Assembly (NCBI GenBank): GCA_905182985.1 | Contig: CAJJDN010000149.1 | Span: 5,099 to 69,098 of the forward strand | Reading direction: 5' to 3' | Length of the DNA: 64,000 nt | Origin: Paramecium sonneborni | Taxonomy: Eukaryota > Ciliophora > Oligohymenophorea > Peniculida > Parameciidae | Shown here: in pieces, positions 11,807-23,373 of the stretch | Layout of the letters: each line of letters starts with the position of its first letter | Position numbering within the stretch: position 1 is the first letter of the stretch | Program-made: the position numbers and the translations under genes | The notes under the pieces: generated by a model | The model's database searches: none | The model's input: only the letters and a program-made list of their open reading frames with translations | Told to the model about the DNA's origin: nothing

Positions 11807-12310
11807 ATGAAGAAGCCTTATTTTTTTGATGGATTGAAAGGGTTATTATTATTCAATATTTAAAAGTAATCTAATTCGATAGAAGAATTGGAACAAAGTC
11901 TAGGATTATATCCAGTTGAACAGGAATTAGATAGGCGGAAACAACTTGGAAATAAAAATTAATTAGAATTTATAATTAAGGATAAAAATTTTCATCCAAA
12001 ATAAAGGAAAACAATATAATACTTTATATTTATTTAAAACATCATAAAAAATTATTAATAGAATGTTCAATTTCTTAGAAAGGTACTTTTTAGAAAAAGA
12101 AACTATTTAAGAAAGTTTTTAATAACTAAAATATAAATAGCAATACAGTTTACTAAAATATAGATATAAACACTTATATTTTATTAGATATTAAAAAAAT
12201 TGGAGTAATCTTTTTTATCTTAAAGCAGTCCCTTAATTAAATTTATATTAAAACATTTATTACAATTAGTATTTTAATAATCAATTAAATTTCAACAATA
12301 TAAATCATTT
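11807..12310 (+). pseudogene. hypothetical protein, probably frame-disrupted
   Basis: The first 70 codons from ATG 11807 look coding (KKPYFFDGLKGLLLFNIQK, then EELEQSLGLYPVEQELDRR). From about 12060 another frame becomes the protein-like one (MFNFLERYFLEKETIQESF, KYRYKHLYFIRYQKNW). No clear intron joins the two frames, so either a frameshift is present or I have missed an unusual intron. The gene runs into the 3' end of the convergent membrane-protein gene. Family not recognised. Confidence 0.35.
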
Positions 12311-13255
12311 TCAAAAATGTTCCTCATTGGTTTTCTTTATTTTGTTTATTACATAGGCATCAAGATCTATGATTTCGTAATCGATAATTTAATGCGAAAA
12401 TGTTTAATCTTAAAAATTATTTATAACTTCCTCCCATGAATTACAACAATATGAGTATAAAAATGACACAATGCAATAGCAAAGTATGGTTAATGATATT
12501 ATTACTTCCACTAATCCAGAAATGAAACCTATTATAATACAATACCATTTTTTCATCTTTATTCTATATTTTGTATGACCCTCTATGACCTTCATTTCTT
12601 TTTTTCGATTTTTACATAATTAAAATATGTTAAAGGTTATAAATAAAATTTCTGAAGAAATCAATAAAGGAATTAAATATCTATAAATTTGAGTAAGATG
12701 ATTTAGGAATTTGATGTAAAATATAAGCGTTAAAATAGTTCCAATTATAGCTCCTAGCAAATGAGACTTAGAAAAATAAGCACTAGATCCTATACTTTCA
12801 TAAGGCTCAATATCTTTTATGCAAATGCCGATGTAGAATAGTTCCAATAAATCTAAGATAATTAAAAAAGAAAGGATGTAGACAATTAGAGAAGGATCAT
12901 TATATTCCTCCTCATTGGTCACCAAATAAATCGCTCCACCATATAAACTTTAGCACATACTAATACATTTTTAATAACATTATCTGGCTTTTGTATTTGA
13001 GTACCCCTAGAATATAAATTTATTTTCCATTTTTATAAAGTACCATTGCAGCACCCATAAACCAGTATACATTATAAAAACTCTCCAATAGAAAATGTCT
13101 AAGATAAATAATGAAATAATGAAGCTTATTATTTTTATTATTGTTCCTACCATAATATCGAGTTCAAAAGTAAAATATTTTTCAGGTGCAGCCCAACCAA
13201 AAATCCTCAATAGAATATCTATTGTCAATTCAAAAAAATCCAAAGGTTAACCCAT
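12311..13255 (-). CDS. multi-pass membrane protein of unknown function
   Basis: One uninterrupted frame of 315 codons (TAA/TAG read as Gln) from ATG at 13255 to TGA at 12311-12313; no introns. It starts MGQPLDFFELTIDILLRIFG and has about six to seven hydrophobic segments of 18-22 residues, with a charged loop (YLVTNEEEYNDPS) in the middle and a hydrophilic C-terminal tail of about 40 residues ending NKIKKTNEEHF. With the standard code the frame would be cut into three, which illustrates the code. No family recognised; a channel, transporter or tetraspan-like protein is possible. Confidence 0.75.
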
Positions 13256-13599
13256 GCTAAATTTATTTTAAATATAAAATTATTCTACTTTTAAATCTTT
13301 CAAGTCTTTATAATCAAATAGAATAAATTATTAAAAAATAATAAAAAATGAAAAAATTCTTAATATCTCTAGAGAACATAATTTTTATTCATTAGCTAAT
13401 TGTTAAATTAATAGCACCAAAAGTAAAATAGGGAAAGAATGGATTATAGTCTTTTTAAAAAGGATGAAAATATGATATGAAAGTTAGAAAAAAAGATTCA
13501 ATAAAATTAGAGTATTTAATAAGAAGAATAAAAATAAAAGAGAGAAAGTGTAAAGAAGAAAGATACATAAAAGAATGATTTATTAAATAAGAAATTCCA
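13256..13599. other. AT-rich gap
   Basis: No supported gene. It separates two divergently arranged genes and probably contains their 5' ends. Confidence 0.4.
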
Positions 13600-13950
13600 A
13601 TGAGTAAAAAGTAGACAGCAGAATTTCAAAAATTGCTTTGGAAAGCATTGAATCCAGAATTTTTATAACAAATCAATTGTAAAATTTAGCATCAATAAAT
13701 AGAAAGTTTTCATCCTTAATAACTTTAATATTTGGATTAAGGTAATAATATTATCTGATATGATAATCAAATAAATAATAGAGAGGATGAGATAACAAAA
13801 GAATTGAAGTAAATAAATAAAATAAATAAGAATTCAACTTAGATTATGTTGATAATAATAATACTTTTAAGTTTAGTATTTGGAAAAGTATTTGTAAATT
13901 TTAGAGAATTAATTGAACAAAGAGCTAAAGATTGGTTGTTAGTCTATTGA
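13600..13950 (+). CDS. small protein with a C-terminal membrane anchor; in-frame TGA or unusual 42-nt intron
   Basis: From ATG 13600 the frame reads SKKQTAEFQKLLWKALNPEF and later IQHQQIESFHPQQLQYLDQ. After a TGA the same frame continues as EDEITKELKQINKINK, then a single strong hydrophobic helix (IMLIIIILLSLVFGKVFV) and a short tail. If a 42-nt GTAATA...GAG intron is removed, a 102-residue tail-anchored protein results. Otherwise the gene holds a premature stop. The layout (helical cytosolic part, then a C-terminal anchor) resembles SNARE-like or other tail-anchored proteins, but no family motif is certain. Confidence 0.5.
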
Positions 13951-14373
13951 AATTTAATAATAAATCAAATAATATTTATCTAAATACTGATTTAGTAATA
14001 GCTTAATCTTTGACATTAGTATATTACATCATAATTTTAATATCTAAATCAGCCGCTTTTAATCCTTTAAAAATGATTTTACCTTTACCTTATTCTATAC
14101 TTCATAGATACAGTTAAAATTTTAGGTTCAGATTATTCAAAATTGAATTGTTGGAAATTCATCCTAATCCAATTTTGAATTTTTTCTACTCTATAATTTT
14201 TTTAATAATAAAGGACATTATTCTTGACATGCCCTAAATAAAGTCTTGAACAATTTGTTTTTCTTAAAAAGCATAAAAAAAATTCTTAATATAATTATTA
14301 AACTTCTGGAGTTTATGAATAATCGAATTGTTTTTGTTAAAACATTGTTCAAATAATTAAATATTAATTAAAA
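13951..14373 (-). pseudogene. possible remnants of a minus-strand coding sequence
   Basis: Three minus-strand pieces look protein-like but lie in different frames: QIVQDFIQGMSRIMSF, MNFQQFNFEQSEPKILTVSM, and GLKAADLDIKIMMQYTNVKD. No intron set that I tried joins them. This may be a decayed gene between two live plus-strand genes. Function unknown. Confidence 0.3.
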
Positions 14374-15763
14374 ATGAATAAATATTCACGTGATAGCTTA
14401 GTATGATAATTATTAAGATAAATTAGAAATGCCTTATAGGTGCAGTATTAGTAAAGGCAGGACAAGCACTTTTAATGACATGGGGAAAGTCTAATGTTTA
14501 TTATTATTCATATTTCAAAATGAATGATCCTAATTTATCAATAACATATAATACATTGCCAATTGCATTAATGGGTATACCATTAGCAGTTGCATCAGTG
14601 TATTCATTGAAGATTGCTGATAAAATAGGTTATGAAAAATTAATAAGAATTATCACCTTATTATAATTTATTTCATTCCTATTAGCTTTACATGCTGATT
14701 CTTATTTAGAATTCATTATTTTTTATTTAGGTTTCATAGGTTTGGGTTATGCTTTATTAGCATTTCCTTTATTAAAATGTTTATGGAGTCATTTTTCTGA
14801 GGAAGAAGGAATGGTTACAGGTATTTTATTTGGAGTATTTGGATTTGCTACATTCTTTTTTGTACTTCTTGTTACTTACATAGTGAATCCTAATAACGAA
14901 GAAGCTACATTATCAGTAATAAATATATCATTATATAGATTTAAGTAGGTTCTTAATAATATTTATATTTCTCTGATGTTGTTGCAGTTAATACTTATTA
15001 AGCTATTAAATATGCAGGATTTATAGCTGGTTCTTTGAGTCTTGCTGGTAGTTTATTAATAAACTAAAGAAAATTAGAGGTGGCAGAAGAATAAGAATTA
15101 TAAGTTCTGACCAGCGAAATATAGAATATCAAAATTACTCCAAATGATCCTCTCTTATAAGTTGTTAAAACTAAACAATTTAAAATTATTCTAGGATCTT
15201 ACTTTACTGTTTTCTTTTTTGATATAACGTTGGGATTAAATTACAAAACATATGTTTTATAAAAGGTAAAGTTATATAATTAGTTTAAGAGATAAATAAT
15301 GATTAACTAATTACATGGGTTGATACACTAGGAACCATTCTTGGATCAATAGCTAATTTCGTATTTGGTAAAATGGCTGATTAGATTACATTCACTGTCC
15401 TATTACATAAATTACTAATAATTATGAGTGTCATAGCTATCATGATACCCATATCATTAAATCTTTCTAAAGACTTATTCATAATTGGTAACCTATATTT
15501 AAATTTACTTAGATTATCTACTGTTATCTATATTCTCTAAAGGAATCACTGTTATTTTAGGTCCAGGACTACTTTAAATATTTGGTAAAAAAACTGGTGC
15601 TGATATACTACCTATTGCCAATTTTAGTGGATTGCTTGGTTTCATTATTTCAGCTCTTTCTGTATTGTTAATTGTACCAATATTAAAATTTGATGGTACA
15701 TTCATTTTTCAAGGCTTATTAATTGGATTGGCTGCTTATAGTACTAAAAAAATCAATTAATGA
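14374..15763 (+). CDS. MFS transporter, OxlT/monocarboxylate-like
   Basis: Five exons with introns 14401-14426, 14916-14938, 15266-15291 and 15488-15512 (26, 23, 26, 25 nt) give exactly 430 codons. The third intron ends in GAG instead of TAG. The product has about 12 hydrophobic segments in two halves, separated by a cytosolic loop of about 60 residues (QRKLEVAEEQELQVLTSEIQ). Glycine-rich helices such as GFIGLGYALLAFPLLK and FSKGITVILGPGLLQIFGKK resemble oxalate/formate antiporter-type and monocarboxylate-type MFS carriers. The substrate cannot be told. N-terminus MNKYSRDS is cytosolic. Confidence 0.75.
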
Positions 15764-15818
15764 ATGATAATAATATCCATTTATTCCAACTAAAATTTAA
15801 AAAATAAATAAAATAATC

Positions 15819-16560
15819 ATGAAAAATTATGTGATAAGTGCTGCAGATCAATTAATCATTTAATCAGGTACAATAAGTTATTCTAGTATGAGGAACACCA
15901 TTCAGTTGTGAGATCGTTCATCCTGGACAATCTTGTGAAATGAACATTTTATTGAAGTAAGAATAATCGGAAATACTTTTTAAAGTCTTCCAAGAATCAT
16001 GAAATCTAATGCCAAAGTGTATTTACCAGTTCACTTAATCCCTTTTCTACTCTATAAAAGAAAACAGCTTATTAAGAAGTATCAAAATTCCTATATATCT
16101 AATAGCCCTATTTCTACTATTAGTAGAGCTCTTGTATCATATTTTAAAAGTATTTGCTTCCTTTCTTTTATGGTTCAAATTCTTCGATACAATTGGTGCA
16201 AATAAAAAAATCTCCTTAAAAAGGTTGATCCATTTGTTCCATCATCTGGTGGGTTTATAAGTTCATTTGCTCTACTTCTAGAATCCAATACAAGGTACTT
16301 TTGCAATCATAATACAGGGCAATGGAAATTTGTTTAAGCATTGTTCCTAGATTTTGTGAAACAGTCGTAAACTTATTAAAAAGCAGAGGAAAAATGATTA
16401 ACATCCCTCATGGAGATGTTATTGTTTTTTCATTTGTTATTGCTATTATACATTATTATTATTAACATGATGTAAGATTGCTTAATCATATTAGCCAAAA
16501 TCTTTAAAAAGCACATATTATAAAGTATTTGAAAAAATATGGGGAATAAATTGATTTCAT
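15819..16560 (+). CDS. TMEM135-like protein, with a one-base frameshift near 16000
   Basis: After an intron at 15868-15892 (25 nt, ends GAG) the frame reads TPFSCEIVHPGQSCEMNILL, matching the N-terminal cysteine-rich motif of TMEM135 (C-E-x-x-H-P-x-x-x-C). Then comes KVFQES followed by TGA at 15999-16001; one frame over, SNAKVYLPVHLIPFLLYKRK continues exactly where the family continues. The frame later gives SSFALLLESNTRAMEICLS (after an intron at about 16294) and MINIPHGDVIVF, both TMEM135 hallmarks. TMEM135 is a multi-pass protein of peroxisomes and mitochondria. The missing base is either a sequencing error or an inactivating deletion. The 3' end is uncertain. Confidence 0.6.
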
Positions 16561-16792
16561 AATTTGTGTTTCATCTAAAATCTAATATGATTTTTATATT
16601 TTTGATTATTCATTCTAATTAAGAGTGTCTGTTAACTAATTTATATTGATTTATAAATATGTAAATTCACAAAGTTCTATTTAATTTATAATAATTATTT
16701 TTATAATTAAATTCATATTACATTGCTAAAATATTTTATACTTTAGATTAATACTATAGATAAATATTTATAAAATTATCCATCACCCTACG

Positions 16793-18224
16793 ATGCTTCT
16801 TTTGGTTTATTAAATGTATTTAATAACCTTGGGTTCTGAGTTGTTTTCATTCCTTTTATGTTTTTGCTGTTTTACATGTTGTAATTTCATCATTGCAAAA
16901 TTTTACTTAATTTTTTTTTGATTAGTTTTTTTCCATTCTATACACAATCTATTTATGAAGAGGATGTTACATTTTAATGATTTTGAGAAAAAGATGATTA
17001 AATGTATAACCCATAATAAATTCATAATTGTCTACTTTTAACAATTGATGAATTATCTTCAGGATTAATTAACGCTTTTAAAGAGAGTTTCTTTTTTAAT
17101 GTAAATTTTGATTCCCAAAATTAGTTTTTTTTTTCAATAATTAACATCGAATTTTTCATCTACAAAACATTTAAAAAAATCTTTAATAATTTTATAATAG
17201 ATAGTTTTAATGTATAGAGATAGATATCTAGAAACAAATTTCTGATTGCAATAATTAAAAAAAGTCATTTCTGATTTATCTTTTATAAATTATTGTAACG
17301 AAAAATCATCCATCATTAAAAAGTTAAATAATGTTATTAATCGATTTCTCAATATTTTTAGCTTAAAAAACCATTTATAAGTATATTGCCTTCTTTTTAA
17401 ATTACTTTTTAAAATGAATTTAATTTTAAAGGAAATAAGAAAATTAACATACCATTTACCTTCTTTTTCTATAATCTTACATTAATTGAAATAATTTATC
17501 AATATAATTTGCATCAATAATAGTCCATAAACAATTCCCAGGTCCATTGTTGATATAAATTTAACTTAAACCTTAAAAATCTTATTATTCTCCTATTGGC
17601 TCCTTTTGTTTTTGTAACTAAGATATTTCAAGCAATTGTTTTTTGTAAAAAATTTAGGTAAGAAATCAGCAATCCTATAGATTTCTTCTTTCCAATCTTT
17701 CATATCTATATTAACTGTCTAATAAATGAAATTTTTGCTAAAGTTTGGATTCTATTTAAAACAAGGATTTCTAATCTTCAGCATCACTATAAAAGCCTTA
17801 TAAAACTTTTCTTGATTTGCCATAATATTATCATCTATAATAGATTCTAACCTCTAATATCCATTTCTTAAATTTTATGATTCTTTGATAAATCTTAGAA
17901 TGTGAAAAGATTTTTATTCAATTTTGTAACTACATCTTCGGGTAAAAACTGCAAAGTAACTTAATGTTTTATCCACTTCTCAGGTGATTCTATAAAATAA
18001 TAGATTGCTTTATCAAAATCGATATATGCTCATCTTTACAAAAATCGACTATCTAAATTTGTTGTTCTTAATTCATAATTTAATAAGTATTTATGAAACA
18101 AGTGTAGAATTTGATTGTTTTCATATTATTGAAATTATTGTACTATTGAGAGTAATACTACTTTTATATTTTTATGATACTTTAATAAAACTGCCTTATT
18201 GCTAAATATATTCGTATAATTCAT
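16793..18224 (-). CDS. hypothetical protein, several exons, frame not fully solved
   Basis: Protein-like blocks line up on the minus strand: start MNYTNIFSNKAVLLKYHKN, then DFDKAIYYFIESPEKWIKH and VTLQFLPEDVVTKLNKN, then LRNGYQRLESIIDDNIMANQ and KDWKEEIYRIADFLPKFF, ending WKKTNQKKIKQNFAMMKLQH with a stop at 16793-16795. A TGA stands in frame just before the second block, and one frame change (about 17890) lacks a clear intron. No domain recognised; the composition is that of a soluble, helix-rich protein. Either a gene with sequence errors or a young pseudogene. Confidence 0.4.
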
Positions 18225-18634
18225 TTGTTTCCTATTAATTCAATTACTCAATAATTTATTTTGTTAATTTGAAATTCTTTAATACATACTTCATATAAAT
18301 CTCTAATATTGAATTAATTAATAAAGCTCATCTATTTGGTATTACACATTTTTCATTCTAATATTTAAGAAAAATAATATAAAATTAGTATAAACTATCA
18401 AGGTTCAAATGATTCTTATTATAATTTAATAAAGCAAAGATATTAATGAGTTAATGATAGCTCAATCATATAACCGAATTATATAGCTATGAGAATAAGT
18501 TATAAATGAAATAGCAACTAAAAAATATTTAAGTTTGTCTTTATTGATGCAAAGTATAATTTGATGATGATAGTAAAATATAACAATAAATATACACATC
18601 TATATTTGAATATATATTGAATAGAATTTGATTC
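18225..18634. other. AT-rich gap
   Basis: No frame on either strand is convincingly coding. It lies between the 5' end of the hypothetical gene and the 3' end of the calcineurin A gene. Confidence 0.4.
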
Positions 18635-20404
18635 TCATTTTTTCTTTGACTGTGTGGTATTATTACTGGGTTTTTTGATAGATATAGATTATTAAGGAAC
18701 TTATGCTTAAGCTGGCATTTTCTCATTAACTATATCTGCATTTTTAGCTACATTAAAATCAGCAAGTGCTTAAAAATATAAGAATAGAATAATACCATCT
18801 GTAATAGCAGTTTTACCAGCTGATAGTATACCTTTAGGTAATCTTTTATCTGGACAAGCTCCTTTTAATTTCATAACACTCTCGCTTTCTTCTCGGAGTG
18901 TTTTTTGAAGTTTCATCATTGTTGCTACAAATTTCAATTTATTTTTTAATTTTTCTGTACCTATAAATATTTTAATAAAATATTTTACTTTTTCCAGTAG
19001 AACCACCTGATTGTTATTTATTAAACTGTTTATTTTGATTTGTTAATTATTTGAATTATTCAATATCTTCTTAATTAACATCATCAAAATCATCACCCTA
19101 ATCTCCTGCTTGAATTAAATTATAAAGCATTTCTGTTATTTTCTCAGCTACAAAAGGTATTGACCAAGTAAATATATCCATAAAATTTGGTAGTAAATAT
19201 GGATGTGGAGTATATTAAAATTATTAAATATTTAGAGTATTGTTCTAATAAATTATATAATAATAATTATACTTCGAATTTTATTACAGCTCCTCTATTG
19301 TTATAAACATCACAATAATTTGGAGCACTAAAGATAGTAATTACAACTGGGAAATCTTATCCCCCATTCCATCTATGCATTTTATACCCATCAAGTTATG
19401 CCTATTTATTTACATATACTTTACTTCATGAGCTCTAATGATACTAATTAGACTGTTTCTTTATAAGAATTTTGTACTTGCATCATTCCCAAAGAACCAA
19501 CTACATCCACGAACTTCATTACTTTTCCATTGACTATCTAAATTTCCTTAATCATGATCTACTGGATCACTCCATAATAAATCACAAAATAATCCACTAC
19601 GAGGTGGCTCATGATATCTATCTAATTTCTTTATATCTTCAATCTAAATATTATTTTATTTATTACGGATTTTAAATCAGGTGAAATCCCACCATGTATT
19701 GCAATGAATTTTGAATTTATTATACATGACAATGGAAATAAATCAAATGAATCCATTAACATATCATAAGTTTCTTAATCGTATTTATAAAGACCTATCA
19801 TTTATATGATAAGTACATTCATCTTTAAAATTAAAAAATGCTGTCAGTTATCTACATTCATGATTACCTCTCAAAAAATATACTGTATTAGGATAATTTA
19901 TTTTTATTGCATAAAGTAATATTACTACCTCAATTGAATATGATCCTCTATCTACAAAATCTCCTAGAAACAGATATCTAATATTCATAACTTATTTTAC
20001 TTTGTTGTTTCAGGATTACCACCAACTTTTGGTTCCAATAATTTTAATAAGTCATAATATTATCTATTTAAATTCACTTATATACCCATGGATATCACCG
20101 ACAACAGTAAGTGGATCTTGCAAATAAATAACATTTCCCTCATTTTCTAAGAATCAAAATATGATTATACTCAATAATTTGTTACAGTCAGCAACTAATT
20201 TAAATAATTCTTCTTTGGCTATTCTTCCTTCTCTTTATAGGTGATCTTTTAATAATTTCCAATCAGGTTTGTCTAAATAATGAAATATTGTGACGTACTT
20301 TTAAGTTTATCTGGAAACATTAGATTTTTTGAGAGTGGTCGATGAGGGGGAGGCTTAAGTGTTTTCACCTATCTATCATTAGCTGGGTCTTTGAGAATGT
20401 CCAT
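18635..20404 (-). CDS. calcineurin A, Ca2+/calmodulin-dependent Ser/Thr phosphatase catalytic subunit
   Basis: Eleven exons with ten introns of 22-34 nt give exactly 506 codons, the usual calcineurin A length. The start reads [19 protein letters not shown]. The metallophosphatase motifs are intact: [29 protein letters not shown], then [10 protein letters not shown] and WFFGNDAST. Metal ligands D, H, D, N, H and H are present. The calcineurin B-binding helix, calmodulin-binding segment and the autoinhibitory region ([20 protein letters not shown]) follow in order. The enzyme dephosphorylates targets on Ca2+ rise and acts with calcineurin B and calmodulin. The 9th intron is long (34 nt, ends CAG). 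Confidence 0.95.
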
Positions 20405-20456
20405 TAATATTTATAATATATATATAATATTTATTATTATTAATACTTATCATAGA

Positions 20457-21177
20457 TCAGATGCTCAACTTCTACAATTCTGATCTCAATTTATTGACTC
20501 TTGATAATAATGAGCAATCCAAAAATTTATTTCCTGAATACATTTATAATCCTCCTAAAATAGATGGATCAACTTTGTATTAAACTGAAAATTGCATGTT
20601 TGGACTTGATTCTTTTAAGGCTGATATAACTTATGTTCTATTTATAATTTAATTATATTTACTTTTATTCTTCAGATAAGTTTTCAGCAGAAATAATAGT
20701 GATGTTTTCTTCTTTATTAAAGATTCTATAATATTCAATATATTTTTCAGCTGTCTTAGTTAAATATGAAATTCTTTGACTATCAATCATAGTATTCAAT
20801 AGATTCTAAGTGACTTCATGAAATCCTTCCTAAAATATGATTAATATGATTTACTTTAGTAAGAGTTTGAATAACATTTCTTTATTGATTTCTCTTATAT
20901 GATGAATTAAGTAAAAAGCCTGCAAATACTGGACTCTTTTCAGCTAATTCTTTAAAGTATTTCATGTCCTACAATACTAAATGAAGTGCTTCTCTTTATG
21001 ATGCTGTTGAGAATAACACTCCTGCATATTTTCCTTAAACAGTATCTTCAAAAGAGGGAGGCTTATGTCCTAAATTGATTTTTTAGTCTTAATACCTGGT
21101 ACTGATTTAATTTCAGCCTCAGCTTTACCTGTAGCAACTGAATATCTAAAACAGGCTCTTTGAATTATTTTAAACAT
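20457..21177 (-). CDS. mitochondrial ATP synthase OSCP (delta-type) subunit
   Basis: Four exons with introns at 21070-21095, 20830-20854 and 20638-20662 (26, 25, 25 nt) give 215 codons, matching OSCP length. The N-terminus MFKIIQRACFRYSVATG looks like a mitochondrial targeting peptide. Then FEDTVQGKYAGVLFSTAS, NTMIDSQRISYLTKTAEKY and the C-terminal VDPSILGGLQMYSGNKFLD carry the family pattern (D-P-x-x-x-G-G). OSCP links F1 to the peripheral stalk of ATP synthase in the mitochondrial inner membrane. The gap to the start of the calcineurin gene is only about 50 bases, tail to head. Confidence 0.92.
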
Positions 21178-21187
21178 TATTTAATTA

Positions 21188-22557
21188 ATGATTTTATTTA
21201 GTAGGATTCTTTATTGCTTTTCATCTGAGAAGAAGATCCTTAGATTCATCAAATCATGTAGTAGTCCAAAAGAAGTTTATTAAATTTATCACAAAAATTA
21301 AGAACATTTTACTCCATTGTTATTTTTGGAATCTTTGAAACATATGAATACAAATCCAATTAAAAAGAGATTTGATTTAAATGATGATTCTGCATTCTAT
21401 GATGAATTAACTGAAATATTTAAACAAGTACCTATGCAAGAAAAATGGAGATTTTGTAATATGTTTAATCTTATTATTAGATAGATGTGCAAGTTGCTAA
21501 AATTGGAAGAAATAAATAATTAATCAAATAATATGGAAGTGATTTAACATGCATTAGAGTTAAATAAATTGCTATTCTATTATGGGGTTATCATAAAAAT
21601 GGTATCAAAAAACCAAGAGTAGTCATTCATCTTATAGATTAACTTCAATAAAATTTAGATGCTTTAATTCCTGTTTCTGAAAAACCTGAAAATATACAAA
21701 CTTCTAATGATAATTCAAAATCAGAAAATTAAGAAGATTAAGATATCAATTAATCAGATGAAGAAGATGATTTTTTAGAATAACAATTAGAAGAGGATTT
21801 ATAATCAGAAAGTAGAGTACTAAAAGATTTTAAATTTAAATTTAAAGATTTGGTTCTCATTATTTGGGCAATTCAAGATATCAAATTAGATGCTTCTGCA
21901 TTATTAATATATACATTTAAATTAGCCATAAATAATTTTAATAAAAAAGACTTAATTACTAATAGATCATTAATTCTACTTTTATAAGCCACTATTAATA
22001 TTAAAGAGAATAAATAAATTAATGCTGTATTTATTTCTATTTATACTAGTATTAAAAACTTGTTATTCAAAATCTAGCAGAATAAGATCTCTCTAATGAA
22101 GGAATACTTTAATTGCTTTTACTTTTGAGAACTCTAGGTTAATTAAAATTAAACCCTGAATTTGCTTAAAAATTAGCCTATATCATGCTCAAAAATCAAG
22201 AAAAATCTAATTAACCTTTTTCATCAAAATTTGCTTCCATTATGATTTGGAATTTGAATAAGTAATTTCTTGTTATTATTTATTTTAAGACTTGGCATCA
22301 CAGATACTGATATTTACAATAAACTAGGACTTCATTTAACTAAAAGTAATGAATTTAAAGCTATGGATATCAGTTAAGCCATTTTGATTTATTCACTTTA
22401 ATAAACAAAATCTCCTTAATATTAATAATATTAATTTATTTTGAGATCATTAATAAGCAAAGGTAATATGATTAAATTAGACCCAAGAAGTTAAAGCATT
22501 ATCAGAGAATCCTTAGAATAATATTAGCCTCATTTAATCAAATTATTAAAAAAATGA
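21188..22557 (+). CDS. helical-repeat protein, probably mitochondrial (octotricopeptide/RAP-type)
   Basis: Five exons (introns of about 25, 19, 23 and 28 nt) give 425 codons. The first intron pair near 21455-21560 is less certain, since one is only 19 nt. The N-terminus (MILFSRILYCFSSEKKILRF) looks like a mitochondrial presequence. Repeated amphipathic helix pairs follow, with motifs such as AILLWGYHKNGIKKPRV and LVLIIWAIQDIKLDASALL that resemble the heptatricopeptide/octotricopeptide repeats of alveolate organelle RNA-binding proteins. A highly acidic insert (DINQSDEEDDFLEQQLEED) lies between. No C-terminal RAP domain is visible. Role in organelle RNA metabolism is inferred only. It is divergent from OSCP, 10 bases away. 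Confidence 0.6.
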
Positions 22558-22641
22558 GTTTATATGTTTATATATATATTTCAAATATCCAAAATAAATT
22601 AAACAAATAAATTTATCATCTTTAAAATTATAAAATAAATT

Positions 22642-23352
22642 ATGAAATTAAATACATAGTAACTATCTGAAATCAAAGAAGAACTTAAGAAATTCTCTAC
22701 AACTCCTATTGAAAAGTCTTATAAATTGATTGCCTAAGTTTATAAAAGCAATATTGAATTGGAATCCTTAGTTAATAGTTAAATTACTAAAAGCTTTGTT
22801 AGAATTGGATAAAAGAAATATACAGATGAAGATGATGATAAATATGCCAAAGCTATTAAAATATGCCGAAAATTAGTCAAATAGTGGAAATAACTTATTA
22901 TTTGCAATGATTTAAGTCCTAATAATGAAGAAAAATAAGAAGTTTTTTAAAATGCTTTAAAATAAAAACCATCCAAAAATAATGAGCCATTAATTCTAAA
23001 AAAGATCAAAACTGATAAAGAAACTAAAATATTATAAACTAAAAACTAGAATAATATTAGAACAGAAAGTAAAGAAACCCAAAATAACTCAAGCTAAATT
23101 GTTTAAGAAGATATTAGAAAAAAAGCTATTGATGGATTAAAAAAATATTTTTTTTTACAAACTTAATAGGAACATATAGAATGGTCTAAAAAAATCGAAT
23201 AAACTATTTTTGATCTCTATAGACTTTCTGTTTAGATATATATGGATAAGGTAAAAAGTGTCGTAAGAATGATCGATAGAAATTCAGAATTCAGAAACTA
23301 GTTGTTAAATGGAGAATTTAATCTTATAACTGAAATAAAAAAAATAAAATGA
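22642..23352 (+). CDS. TFIIS-like transcription elongation factor lacking the zinc ribbon
   Basis: One frame of 237 codons, no introns. Residues about 10-95 resemble the TFIIS N-terminal (LW) helical domain (AKAIKICRKLVKQWKQLI). After a charged linker, residues about 165-235 match the TFIIS central domain that binds RNA polymerase II (IRKKAIDGLKKYF, then KVKSVVRMIDRNSEF and LLNGEF). The protein ends there, so the C-terminal zinc ribbon with the catalytic DE pair is missing. It may be a non-cleaving relative of TFIIS. Ciliates have several such proteins, including ones for development-specific transcription, but this gene's use is unknown. Confidence 0.8.
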
Positions 23353-23373
23353 TAAATAAAAAAGAGTATCAAA

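Noticed and set aside
12311..12439. Extension of the plus-strand gene at 11807 to a TGA at 12437
   Set aside because: The last part overlaps the well-supported minus-strand membrane-protein gene, so the extension is likely a shadow.
15999..16205. Independent small gene starting at ATG 15999
   Set aside because: The frame is the internal part of the TMEM135-like protein after a frameshift; the ATG is internal to the family alignment.
20461..20640. Plausible plus-strand peptide MLNFYNSDLNLLTL
   Set aside because: The minus strand here encodes the conserved OSCP C-terminus (VDPSILGGLQMY), so the plus frame is a shadow.
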